DNA from: Elmis aenea
Lineage: Eukaryota > Arthropoda > Insecta > Coleoptera > Elmidae
Direction: 5' to 3'
DNA: 64,000 bases
NCBI GenBank assembly: GCA_947652605.1
Contig: OX393579.1
Coordinates: forward strand, 25,441,674-25,505,673
The notes below the pieces were generated by a model. The model worked only from the letters and a program-made list of their open reading frames with translations, had not been told where the DNA came from and did not search any database. A program made the translations under genes and the position numbers. Positions within the stretch are counted from its first letter, which is position 1; each line of letters opens with the position of its first letter. Below are positions 9,139 to 20,169 of this stretch, piece by piece.

Positions 9139-12100
9139 CGTTGTAATTACTACAAAACTGTTGCTATCGATTGCAATTTTATTGTATTTTAGACAAATTT
9201 CGTTTTTTATGACAACTTTGATGTAATAAGAAATTACTTCTATAGTCTATGTTATCATTGCATTCAGAATTTTTTAAACCACCTTTCAGGCAAAATTTTA
9301 ATATGGCGGCCATAAGAAATAACAAAGGTGACAAAAAAACGTACTTTCCATATAAAAGGTCGGATTTGTGACATTCGATATATTAATCTTAGGCATGAAT
9401 ATTTAAAGGTGAATTTAAAATAAATTAAATATTTTTATGTAAAAAAACCTTGATTAATATCCTCTAGTGTATTGCCATTTAAAAGGGCCGAACAGAATGT
9501 TCGTGTTCAGTCTCGCGGAATCGTGTAATTAAACGTGATAGGGTTGACTAATTTGGTAGCGGAAAGTACGAATTTTTCATAAAACTCAGCTTAAAAATGA
9601 TTAGTTAAACCTTCAAGCTGTATAAAAGTTAATCCTAGAAAAACGTTTAATCCAATACACTAAGATCTAAAACTTTTAGTTAAACAATATTGCGTAAATT
9701 CAAAGTTAAGTATTTCTTTTGGCTTAAGTTTAAAAAATAAAAGATTTTTATACATTATGGGTTGCGCAAGTTTTGAATCGCTCTGTAGTTGTTTATTCCT
9801 GTCAGGGCCCACTCTAACGGCATCTTGTGAAAAAATCTGTTGGGATTATGTTTGTGTTATTGATGTACGAAGTGTAATTTCTCAGTTGGTAACACAGCTA
9901 ATCCATTAACTGTAACCTAAAATCTTTTCAACAGCGAAATGCAAAATAAATCCCATGTTCCCTCGATTCTATAAATCTTATTTTTGTTACCGTAGGCCAC
10001 TGACATATTCGAATGAACGTTGATACAGAACGATATAGGGGATATAGGTACGTTATAAATATACGTTAGCTACATCTGACTAAGCAAACTTGGTATAGGT
10101 AACATATACTTGATATACTCACTTAACATGTTGTAAAATTTGATTTATCCAGGCTGGATAGGAGATGAATAACAACTTCTTTTATAAAATAATTATCGAG
10201 CAAATTTGTAACAAAGTCATCAGACAGGCGACGCAATAAATATTGTACTAAAATATTTTCAAAACCGATCAAATATTTCGATTACTATTTAGTAAAATAT
10301 TATTAATCAATAAAAATTGTTTATAGCAATAAAATACTTTCGTTGCCTTTAAAATTTATTGCGCTGAAAGAACTCGTCCAATTTATTATTATTTACAACA
10401 TGGCGTCTGATATAAAACAAAATATATAGAAGCAACTTTTAGTCACAGAGAGCTTCTAATGTAATAATCTTAATGGTTTACTCATTATTAAATCAAAACA
10501 CGTTTTGGGTGCGCCAATTTGTAACTAAAGAACCACTCCTTGGATTTGTTTGAGTATCTTACTAAATTGAAAACCAAGAGCAAGATTGTATAGCTTGAGT
10601 TAATTTAATATTCTTCTACGTTTTTTCTAGGTCGCTAAACAAGTAATCAAATTCCACCTTTATTTATAAAATGTATGGACTATTTAAACTATGTATACTT
10701 TTTTAACACTTTTATAGATTAAGCATCATGTTGAATACAATGAAGCAATTATAAAACTTTTTTATATTAATAACAAATTAATTTAACGTGTGTTAATTTT
10801 TAAAGCTTATTGCAATAAAAAATTATTTTAAGCTTTAAACCTACTTCTAATAAAACGCTTTTTACAAATATAAACTTACAACTACATTGAGAGCTGTGCA
10901 CTTACAAAATTAAATGTACATTCGTTAAAAAATAAACGTATTTTTTAAGTTGATTTGAGTTCATGTAACCTATATGCACGAAACTTTGATTTCTGAAAGA
11001 CTGAAAATATCATCTTATTACGATTTAAAAGTTACAAAAATGCAATCAAAATTAACTGTATTAAAATAATCGACTTGTTTTTAAAAAATACATTTTATTC
11101 ACCATGAATTTTCAATAGTTATGAAAATAAGTTTTTAATTTAGCTTAACATAAATAATAAATTTATTTTACAACAAAACTATTGTTCATTGCTTCAACTG
11201 ATTTCATCTTTTTACTAGAATTCTAAAAATTATTTTATACTATTTTATAATAGAAATTTAAAATAACTTATATAATTAAAATTAGTATCTGACTGGCCAC
11301 CAACTTACTTATGAGAGAGGCTTTTAAATTTTAAAAAATATTTTGATTAAAAATTAAAAATTTGCTTTCAAAGAGAATTTTGATGTGTGCATTTTTATTC
11401 ATTTTATCTCTGTTATTTTTTTTAAAGAAAACTGCCCTTGTTCGTTTTATTTTATAAACACTAATTAACAACCCAAATTTTTATTTTTTAATAACTTTTG
11501 TCGCAATTAAAATACAGGGAAACAATAAACTTTCATTTGTTAAAATTATTGGTTCTTTACTGCTTATGATCAAGCTAAACTAATATTATTGTTTTTAATG
11601 TTTCTGCTCAACACGATTTGAGCTTTATCCATTTCTGTACAATACAAATTGCTATTTTTGCTTTATAGCTGTGTCGAATATATCATTCTTTTTGCTGATA
11701 AATGAAGTCAAAATGTTGAAATGGTATCGTTACGTCAGATATGAAATTATTGGCTGGGGACCTTATTGGTCCCTTAGGAGTGATTAAGGTATAGAAAGGT
11801 TAAGAATCACTGCTTTAGTGGGCAATAAAACCCTGTATTACAGGCAATAGCTATTTTTTAAATGTAATATCACAAAGATACATGAACTTAATATCCTGAC
11901 GTTTTGTTTGGCAAAAAATATTTGTATGTGCACTATTAGTGATTCATATCAGATATTAAAATAAACTTAAAATACATTATGCCACTTATTGTTAAAAATA
12001 TTCATATATTTTTTCGTTTAGTGAAACATACATAATTTGTAATTAAAAATCACTTATATCTATGGAAAAAAAAATCCTCAAAGAAAGTTTTGAGACCCGC

Positions 12101-12584
12101 GTCTCGTTTTAAGTAGATTTCTTTTTTATAATATACTTCAAAAATAGGGTATAAACAAGATAACCAACAATGAAGAGACGAGAATCTCGGAACTAGTGTA
12201 GATAATTTTTACAAAAGAAATATTAAAGCTAAGTAAATTTTTTAACTACACATCCATATTTATAGTCAAATTAAGTAAACCTTTTTTAAATATTTTTGTT
12301 GCTTTAAAGTTTCTTTCGAAATTTATGTTATAGCATTTGAGAAAAAGTGTTCCTTAAATAACATAAGTGTAAACAATTTAATTCTATATACAACTAAAAC
12401 CTGTTGCAAACTTGCTCATAGGTTGTTGATCTTTGCAAGGCCATCTTCTTCGCCTGGTTACCTCAAAAGGTTTATGTAATTGAACTAGAACATTATAGAA
12501 AAAGTATTTATAGACTTTAAACACTATCATACATAGATTGATCGCTTTACTTGAACTGTATTTCAGCAAAGTGGCCAAATGAAT
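9139..12584. other. Long AT-rich stretch without genes
   Basis: More than 3 kb of AT-rich DNA. Apart from a possible hAT terminus at 11798-11816 I see no coding frame, RNA gene or shared repeat. It may be intergenic or intronic host sequence. Confidence 0.5.
11740..11816. mobile_element. Possible right end of a hAT-Charlie-like element
   Basis: The sequence ends AAAGGTTAAGAATCACTGC, whose complement GCAGTGATTCTTAACC matches the usual hAT-Charlie terminus (CAGTGRTTCTCAACC). A preceding GGCTGGGGACCTTATTGGTC block fits such ends. No matching left end or target duplication was found. Confidence 0.35.
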
Positions 12585-12899
12585 CGTTTCAAATGCAATG
12601 GACCTATGGCATCCAGCTATGGGGAAGTGCTAGTACGTCAAATATTGAAATCATCCAAAGATTCCAAAATAAAGCTTTACGAATCATTGCTGATGCCCCC
12701 AGGTATGTACCAAATTTCGTAATACAACGCGACCTTCAATTAAACTCAGTGCACGAAGAAATCAAAAACCTTTACCTTAAATATCAAAACAGAATTGAAG
12801 TGCATCCAAATAAACTAGCAAGAAATTTAATAGTGAGTGCCGGTGGTGCGGCGACTCAAAAGATATAGACCGGCAGATCTCCCTACAAGGTTTACTTGA
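12585..12899 (+). pseudogene. Jockey-like LINE ORF2 C-terminal fragment
   Basis: The frame beginning near 12590 encodes WTYGIQLWGSASTSNIEIIQ, then FQNKALRIIADAPRYVPN, IQRDLQ and LARNL. This is the region downstream of the reverse transcriptase in jockey-type ORF2 proteins. A frameshift near 12845 moves the end into another frame, which reads RRLKRYRPADLPTRFT before a stop at 12897. Intact relatives are ~900 residues, so about nine tenths is missing through 5' truncation. A 3' UTR and a poly(A) tail follow. The first ~15 codons of the open frame (from 12551) are probably flanking DNA. Confidence 0.8.
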
Positions 12900-13074
12900 A
12901 ACGAACTCACTGTACAGTTTTATGTTCTATTTTTAAAAATTTTAGCTTAGCGTAAAGAGAATACTCAATGGAGAACTCTCTACATGACATTTTTCTTTTC
13001 TTTTCACCTACCTTTCACCTGTTAAAAACATTTACTTATTGTTCAGTTAAGAACAGATTGTAAAGTACTTAAAA

Positions 13075-13106
<32 letters not shown>
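12900..13106 (+). repeat. LINE 3' UTR and poly(A) tail
   Basis: About 180 bp of untranslated sequence follow the LINE stop and end in an uninterrupted run of 26 A residues at 13081-13106. The position and orientation are those expected for the tail of the 12585-12899 insertion. I could not identify a target-site duplication. Confidence 0.7.
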
Positions 13107-13110
<4 letters not shown>

Positions 13111-13950
13111 ATTTTTACATTGCAATTTTTGAGAGCGTAAGTAATGAGTAAATAAAATGTGTAACATCCCTACAATTAATTAACGCGGTTCTACTATATT
13201 AGGGAGTAAACTAGGGCAATTGCTGTAATAATGTCTTTAAATATAACAAGACTTGTAATCCAATACTTTTTATCGCCATAAGTCATATATCTCATTCGCC
13301 TGAAGCGAATAACAAACTCATACTTTTTTTTATATAAAACGTATTATGGATAATATTATATTGCATGCGAGCTAGCTGGGGTAACTATAAAATAACGAAG
13401 AATAAGGATCAGTTATTTCATAAAATACAATTTTTATAGCAATTGCAATAATTGTATTACAATCCATTTTATAACTAGTGTAACAAAAGAAAATTGAATT
13501 AAAACCAAAGTAAAACTCCACCTCAATTCGGTAGTTAATCAAAAATACAATTAAACTGTTTACAAAATTAACCACATCAAGAAATCAAAATTTAAATATT
13601 TTCGTAGACATGTTTTGAAAGAACTTATTCTAAAAGTTGGGCAAAACCTCACTAAAATTTGAAGACAGTCTTGTAATGGTGAAAAATGTAACTAAAACTA
13701 TTATCTCCGACTTTTGAACTTTCATTTACAAACTTTTAGCGGTACCTACCCATCATTCGTCTGTGGATGGTATGACAGAAGAAAGGGTACAATACCCAGC
13801 ACTCGATGCATATCACTTTCAATGTTGTTGCAATTTAAATATGCCAATCACTTCTTTCGAGAAAAATTTTCGTAACACATGAACCGTTTATTTTGAATAT
13901 ATATACTGGGGATTCAGTTTGGCTGCCGCACCCCTATAACATCGTTATTT
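13107..13950. other. Intergenic, no feature recognised
   Basis: AT-rich DNA with a moderately complex patch around 13740-13830. No coding frame or shared repeat was seen. Confidence 0.5.
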
Positions 13951-13953
13951 TAA

Positions 13954-14441
13954 GTCCGCGTTCACAATGAACGTAGTAGATAGTAGATAGTACTTAGTAG
14001 TTAGTAGGGTACCTAGTAGTTAGTAGCTAAAGTTGAAATATATAGAATTAAATGCAAGTGTTCACAATGACGTAATATTTACCTAGTAACCAGTCTGATT
14101 TATTGCAAAAACAAAAAAAAGTAAAGTATCTATGATGTTAATGTTTCCAATTAATTAAAATTACAATATAGAACGATGTTTAATACTTCTTATTACCTAC
14201 AATCTTCCACAAATCATCATGTAGATATAAATACGTAGAATACAAGAAGTGTCAATTTGATAAACAACCTTCCGCGTTTAAATTGAGGTTATGTGCTATT
14301 CTACAAACAAGTCGGTTATTACCCGTATCCAAGTAAAAATTTCATTACGTACTTTTTACGTATTACGCACTAACTACTAAATACCAATTACTATCAACTA
14401 ACTACTATCTATAATCTACTACGTTCATTGTGAACGCGGAC
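13954..14441. mobile_element. Harbinger-like MITE with GTCCGCG ends
   Basis: The left end GTCCGCGTTCACAATGAACG is matched by its exact complement at the right end, and the match continues for about 28 bp. TAA flanks both sides (13951-13953 and 14442-14444), a PIF/Harbinger-type duplication. The subterminal zones are runs of a TAGTAGATAGT/TTAGTAG motif in opposite orientation at the two ends. The terminus contains a palindrome, GTTCACAATGAAC. The 488-bp body has no coding capacity. Confidence 0.8.
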
Positions 14442-14559
14442 TAAGAGGATGTGAATTATTTTTTGTTACGTTATATTTTTGCTGTATTTTTAAAAAAACG
14501 ATATCTCTTATGTATCCCTTTTATTTTTTGTCAAATGAATATATATATAACGGATTTCT

Positions 14560-15007
14560 TTACGGTCTGCGCCGCTTCTCCGTCCCCAGTCTCCATTCTC
14601 TTCTGTCATAGCACATGTCCTCCTCCAATTGTCTTGTTTTCATGGCCTCATCTATATCGTCCTAGAAGAAGCTTGCGTCTTCTAGGGCGTCCTCTTTTTC
14701 TTCTTTCGGCCGGTATCCATTCCAGAATTCTCCTTGGCCATTTTGTATTTTTCATCCTTGTCGTATGTCCGAACCATTTTAGTTGCTTCTTTTCGACAAC
14801 CTCTATTATGCTGGTGTCCATGTTCATATTTTCTCTGATCGTGTCGTTTCTGACTCTTTCTATTCTTGATGTTCTACAACTCCTCCTAAGGTAATCCATT
14901 TCCGTCGTCATGAGTTTGTTTCTATTCTTTTTTGTCATATGCCATGTTTCGGCTCCGTATGTGATTATACTTTGTACAAATGAATAAATATTTAAATAAA
15001 ATAACAT
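14560..15007 (-). pseudogene. Non-LTR retrotransposon ORF2 C-terminus
   Basis: On the minus strand the first frame reads ITYGAETWHMTKKNRNKLM, EMDYLRRSCRTSRIERVRND, KKQLKWFGHTTRMKNTKWPR and ILEWIPAERRKRGRPRRR. A frameshift near 14655 leads to DDIDEAMKTRQLEEDMCYDR and a stop at 14560-14562. This is the post-reverse-transcriptase module of an RTE/jockey-like LINE. Sequence beyond the stop is an (AT)n tract, plausibly the LINE tail. The reverse-transcriptase domain itself is absent, so the copy is 5'-truncated. The clade cannot be fixed from this part alone. Confidence 0.75.
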
Positions 15008-16354
15008 ATTTTGTTATTATTATTAAAAACATGGATGATTTAACTAAAATTTTGGCCCTTTAATTAACGTTTACAATAATTTACATTATCTTACTCCATA
15101 AAATACATTCAAGGTGTCTACTAGTGCTTACCAATATTTTTAAATCTATTGAAACACTAACCCTTAAATATCTCGCAATAACATTAATTAAACTTGCCCC
15201 ACTTTCAAAATAAATGGTACATTTATTTTGTAAAAAAATTATGAAAAGAAAAATGCAGAAGAAAAATTTCATGTGACGTCACAACAAATTTTTAAATGTA
15301 AATTTAAATTTAGCTTCAGGCTTGTGGTATGCATTCAATGAATCAGTAAAATTCAAATCCCAAATCGAACGCATCTGTGACTATTCGATAATTTTATAAA
15401 AGATGATATTCATTCAAGCAAGCGTGAAATTTGCTAAATAAAAACACAACTTCCAAACCGTAACAAAAACAAATGACTCTCGCTTCTTAAAAACATCAGT
15501 TTAAGTAATCTGAACATACTACTGCTTAAACTATGAGTACTAAATTTTAGGTCTGCACAGTTAATACTCTAAACTGTAAGACATCCATAGGTCTCTAAGT
15601 AATTTAATACCTTTGCATAGTATGCACGTACATATATTTTTAGTTTAAAATCTAACAATAAACGTAAAATACACTTCCTTACTGATTTAACGATCTTTTA
15701 TCTCCAACGGTTCCCGAGATCCCCATGTTATCCGTAATGAATCATGAACTCTGTAAAACATAATACAGACTAACTCTTTTACAACATTACACAGTATGGT
15801 ATCCGGTAATTTATTTTTAAACAGGGGTGAGATTTATCTGTCATTAATTATGAAAAATAATGTTAAATTGGGTATTACGATAGGTACCTACTTCAAGTCT
15901 AAAATTTGCATGAGTAATATACGGCAGTTTCAAAGTTTTCGTTAATTTGTGTTCTGCATAAAAGTTACGTAAAATATGCCTTAATTTATCAAGCAAGGCG
16001 AATAAAACCAACTAATCTAACAGATTCTCGCCCATAGCGCAGCAGTTTTTAATCATCCCATATTATATTTAGTCTGATTTACACTGAGCGAAAAGTAGGT
16101 TTCCTGCAAGTTATCATGGAGCTGTTAATTTGTATTAACCCCTTAATGAAAGGATAATTAAAATACACAGTCAGATCACACAACTTAATATTAATTACTT
16201 TTTTTATTTTTTTTTTAAACACAGAATACAAATAAACTTTACAGTCTGTTTATTTTATATGAACATTTAAGGTGGGTTTATGCAGCCGTTTTAGTAATAA
16301 AACTTAAGAATAGTAATAAGAATAAAAGTTAAAATACTGTTAAATCAATGCTAT
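15008..16354. other. Intergenic, no feature recognised
   Basis: AT-rich unique-looking DNA. Short open frames here, such as the one at 15081-15272 on the minus strand, show no recognisable product. Confidence 0.5.
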
Positions 16355-16521
16355 ATTACATTTTTTTTTATTATCTAACGTGCCATGAAACTTTTTTAAA
16401 ACATTAAAGCATCACTGAATATGTCCCAGAAAGGGGAACAATTTGTCTAATTTAAACTTCTTTGTAACTCTTTCGGTTTTCGAGATCCCAATAGTGGCCA
16501 TTCTATGTGGACTATCCTGTA
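16355..16521. mobile_element. Detached arm of the CAGGGTGGTCCACATAG foldback family
   Basis: This segment matches the right arm of the element at 61408-62160: TTATTATCT then CGTGCCATG, AAAGCATCACT, GAACAATTTGT, and a terminal ATGTGGACTATCCTGTATA. Only one arm is present, so it is a truncated copy or a recombination product. Confidence 0.6.
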
Positions 16522-16840
16522 TATCTACGAAAAACTGCGTTTTCAAAAATGTTTACAAACAAAAATAAAGATAGATCATGACTTTCAGAAGAAGCTTTGC
16601 AGGCAAAATTAAGCATTGTGAATTTAAACATTCTTTTACAAAAATCCTCAGGTTTAACCTACCATTGAAGTTTTAATTTCTTTCTTTTTTTCCTATTTGT
16701 CATACATTTTTATTAATATTCATAATTTTTGTTATATAAATCTGTGTCTACACAAATATTTGAATTTTTACATTTAGAGAGCCGTAAAATTTGATGATCT
16801 AAATTCGGAAGCCGCGGACTGCAAAAGCTCTGATGTAGAC

Positions 16841-17055
16841 CAGTGGTCTCCAAAGTGGACCGCGCGCACTCCCTGGGTTGCGCGAGATAATTTCTGAGGT
16901 GCGCGATATAATTCGTAATAAATTAATATGTCTATACCACAGCATAATTTATAAAATTTGGTAATAAAACATTTGTGATTTCTTATTTTGTGGTGCGCGC
17001 TAATCCTGCGACATTAAAGTTAAGGTGCGCGACCAAAAAAGTTTGGAGACCGCTG
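16841..17055. mobile_element. hAT-Charlie-like MITE, copy 1
   Basis: The element begins CAGTGGTCTCCAAAGTGG and ends with TTTGGAGACCGCTG, i.e. matching inverted ends of the hAT-Charlie type. The flanking octamers ATGTAGAC (16833-16840) and ACTTAGAC (17056-17063) agree at six of eight positions. A second copy sits at 38195-38408. The interior has repeated GTGCGCG patches and no coding capacity. Confidence 0.8.
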
Positions 17056-17920
17056 ACTTAGACAACGTTAAGAGTACAAAGTGAACTGAATAGAACAAAT
17101 GTTCACATTTCTGAGTACTGCTTCGATAAGCCTTTTATAAAACATTCTATAGCATTCTAGATATTGATGAAAAACTGATACTCTTAAAATCCTAAAAATA
17201 TCCAATGTAGTAGTCTATAGGAAAATGTTAGAGAAAAACGAGTATATAAATATTCTTGTACAGTGCATAAGATGGCAGCATTCAGTTGTTTTACATTGTT
17301 TGGATCTTAAAATACACGAATGCTTATTAGATATACTTAACTTTTTAATTATATGCAAGTGTAACCTTCTCTCCATGGGCAATACAAATTTGAGATCTGT
17401 ACTTTGTAGATAATAATGTTTTCCAAGCATATTTGTTACTAGCACGTAACCCGTCCTAGGACGGGAATATTGTATATCTTAAATTTAAACTATTACTTTT
17501 TATAATACCGTGAGCTGCAAGTTAGACACTGTTATGTTACCCGTGAGTAAAAATGTACGGTTCATTAGACACAACTCAGTCGGTCAAATGAACCTGTAGT
17601 AGTTTACTGGCAGGGTATGCGAAGTGAGATACATGACCTTGGGCCATAACTTTTTTATTTACATCCGTGCTTCTTAGCAACCCCCGCGAGATGGCGACTT
17701 TCAATTTTAGCAAAGAAAACAATCTTTCATCACAAAACATAAAGCGAACCCCAGAAGCGAACCATTTTCAAATTTAACGTATATTTAACGCTTGTATTTA
17801 TTCCTACATAATAAATTGTGAAGGATTATAACGGTAATAAGTAGTATTACACTTGTTTAACATGTTGATTTAATTATCCTACACCCGTATTAGTGACCTA
17901 GCTGTGATATTAAAAGTGAA

Positions 17921-18538
17921 ATGGAGATTATAATGAGTTCTAGGAAATTTAGAGTGGGTCCTCAAATCTGGAAATCAAGAAATCGTTTCAAATGTAACTG
18001 TTCGTTAACGAAATTGAAAAGATGGTATAAAAGGGTAAGTAATTTTATTGTTTTTGTTTATTATATTATTGTTTTTGGTGTCCAAAATATAAATGAATTG
18101 AACGTGTTCAGCTTTTGGGCCTTATTTCAAAACGTTAATTATAAATAATTTTTCCAGAATACATTCACCAGGATCCAATTGTGAAGCTGATAATTGTCAA
18201 AGCTTTTTCATTCCACAACACTTCATCACTCGAGGGGTTCAACAGTCACCCGAGCCTGAGGATTGGGTACCACATTTCGTGCTTGAAACTTTCGATGAAG
18301 CCAAACCATTAAAGTTGGCCACGATTGGCTATATTAGTGGCTTCATTGCTAAGGGCATCATTCCGAAATTTGTAGACTGCAGGGTATGTTTAGCTAACAT
18401 TCAGGTGAACTTTCCGTTGCACATGCATTTGTGGATTTAAAACAATATGACGAGGAAGTTCAGCTGAATTATTGTTCAGACAAATTTATTTCATGTTTAT
18501 GTTCTACATACAATTATGTACATTTTTTATTACCATAA
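17921..18538 (+). pseudogene. P-element/THAP9-like transposase fragment, broken
   Basis: A short frame MSSRKFRVGPQIWKSR through KLKRWYKR ends at an AGG|GTAAGT donor (18034/18035). A TTTTTCCAG acceptor at 18157 precedes a second frame containing EDWVPHFVLETFDEAKPLKL, then YISGFIAKGIIPKFVDCRVC. The 'Y-I-x-G-F/Y-I-A-K ... C-x2-C' pattern resembles the C-terminal motif of P-element/THAP9-type transposases. A shift at about 18395 leads to SGELSVAHAFVDLKQYDEE and a stop at 18536-18538. The donor and acceptor phases do not match (phase 0 against a one-base offset), so at least two lesions exist. No THAP zinc finger is visible. The family call is tentative; the pieces could instead come from another DDE transposase. 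Confidence 0.4.
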
Positions 18539-19242
18539 ATTTTACATAAAAAACAAATTTCAATGATGTTAAAATCTTTTGTTGTCGATCATGTAAGTTT
18601 TCCGTTTGACATTCATCGTGAAGATTTGATTGAAGCTCTTTTTTTTATCAAATTTTTGGAGATTTTTAATTTTCAATTATGTTAATAAAATAAACTAAAT
18701 AGGGCAGCACATATTATTTACAACAAAAGATTGCGCATAAGTGATTGTAAATTTTTAATTTTAAGTTTTTTTTTGTAATACAGTAAGCGCTTGATATTAT
18801 GATAACTGGTTATTTAAACCAACCGTGTTACAGAATCAAATTTAAAACGTTGAAATCATATTGGTCGTAGAATCATACTTTACGAGTCAATTTTTGATGC
18901 ATTTATGATATTGTGTATTCCTGTATTAACCTAAATTTTGCAGATTTTTAAATTAAATTTGTTCATTTGGTAAGCAAAAATTTCTTAAATGCATTCTTAA
19001 TTTTTTTGTTTTTCTCATGTCTACATTATATATTTCTAATTTGTTGTTATTAGAATCACTGTTTAATATAATCATTTAATTAAGGTGATCACAATAAACG
19101 GCGTTTACTGTAATAATTTATATCATGTATATTTATATTTATGATGTGTTTTATAATTGTGCAATGTTTTTGCAATTTTTATATTATTTAATAAATGTAT
19201 AATTATATTTTTTCTTTTATTTCATCGTCTTTCAATTTCAAT

Positions 19243-19331
19243 ACAGTTACTATTCAGTTTTGTTGGCATGTTTTTAATTAAAAATTTAATTTTTAATTAA
19301 AAACATGCCAACAAAACTGAATAGTTACTGT
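19243..19331. repeat. 89-bp near-perfect palindrome
   Basis: Two 44-bp arms flank a single central T at 19287 and are reverse complements with one mismatch (ACAGTTAC on the left against GTTACTGT on the right). The arms contain CAGTTTTGTTGGCATG and its complement. With essentially no loop it would form a cruciform. Confidence 0.9.
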
Positions 19332-19507
19332 TTTTTAATACTGAATTTATTTGAAATGAAAGCTGGGTGGACTTTCAAAAGTCCCGCTTAATTTAGTTAG
19401 TTCTTTCCACCCCCGTCAGGTAGCGCAATACTGAACAAGCAGTTACTTAGGCACTTCGTATTCTATCTTCTTCTATGTTTACTGGTAGCTATATTCATGT
19501 GTTACAG

Positions 19508-19550
19508 AGTCAGTCAGTCACAGATAGATAAATAGATAGATAGAGAGAGA
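19508..19550. repeat. Short GATA/GAGA microsatellite
   Basis: Repeats of CAGT, then GATA and GAGA units, run from the CAGTCAGTCA patch through GATAGATAGAGAGAGAGACA. Confidence 0.75.
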
Positions 19551-19763
19551 GACAGAGTCAGGCTGGACTTTTATATATATATTTATTATTTGATGAGTTG
19601 TCCTTAAAATAGCTAATCTACAATTGTATTCAACTGTCTTTTTTAAAATTAGCCGTTTTGAGGACAGTTCATCACATCAAAATAAAAATGTCTAGGATGA
19701 CATTATTATCTACAAAGTACAGATCTCAAATTTGTATTGGCCATGGAGAGTAGGCTACACTTT

Positions 19764-20070
19764 GACCGCATGTTATAATTTAGATTTATCAGAAGGTAAT
19801 AGTTAAAGATTATAAACTATTATGAAATATAAAAAATATGTTAAACTATTAAAATTTTTAGGTTTTTATGTATTTAATTAAGTAGAGCTAGATTATTTAT
19901 GTAGTTTTTTTTTTCAACGGCCATTTTAATTAAACTTTATAAAAACAATAATATTGTTATAACTTGCTTATTTTTAAAGATAAACCAACAACCCATACAT
20001 CAATAAAACGAGAAAAAAAATCTGATATTAATGAACTCATAGCCACCTATGGTTTGGCCTATATCTCAAA
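19764..20070. repeat. Dispersed repeat flank, shared with 37011-37390
   Basis: Sequence to the right of the 17357-19763 inverted end continues to match the second locus: AATTTAG, GGTAATAGTTA against GGTAATGGTTA, CAATAATATTGT, TAAACCAACAACCCAT against TAAACCTAAGAATCCAT, and CATCAATAAAAC. This shows that the repeated unit is longer than the inverted ends suggest. Confidence 0.55.
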
Positions 20071-20169
20071 AATCAAGTGTGTCATGACTTTTAAATATTG
20101 TTTTGTAATTCTTCGTAAAAATATCTACAAGAATCATTTCACCTTTTGATTTTAACATAGGTGGCTATG
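20038..20169. repeat. 14-bp inverted repeat pair
   Basis: CATAGCCACCTATG at 20038-20051 is matched exactly in reverse complement at 20156-20169, enclosing ~104 bp. It may mark the ends of a very small element; no duplication was seen. Confidence 0.5.

Larger units (their letters stand above)
17357..19763 (+). mobile_element. 2.4-kb element with ~68-bp inverted ends
   Basis: Positions 17357-17424 and 19699-19763 are reverse complements with only about six differences. They share CTCTCCATGG and AATACAAATTTGAGATCTGT. The interior holds a split transposase-like coding remnant (17921-18538), an 89-bp palindrome (19243-19331) and a microsatellite (19508-19550). No target duplication is obvious. 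The right-hand ~170 bp plus ~300 bp beyond the right end recur at 36796-37390, so the mobile unit may extend to about 20070. Superfamily is uncertain; the coding remnant suggests a P-element relative. Confidence 0.55.

Noticed and set aside
14451..14894. 147-codon plus-strand open frame
   Set aside because: It is the antisense of the LINE fragment at 14560-15007, whose minus-strand translation has clear family motifs.
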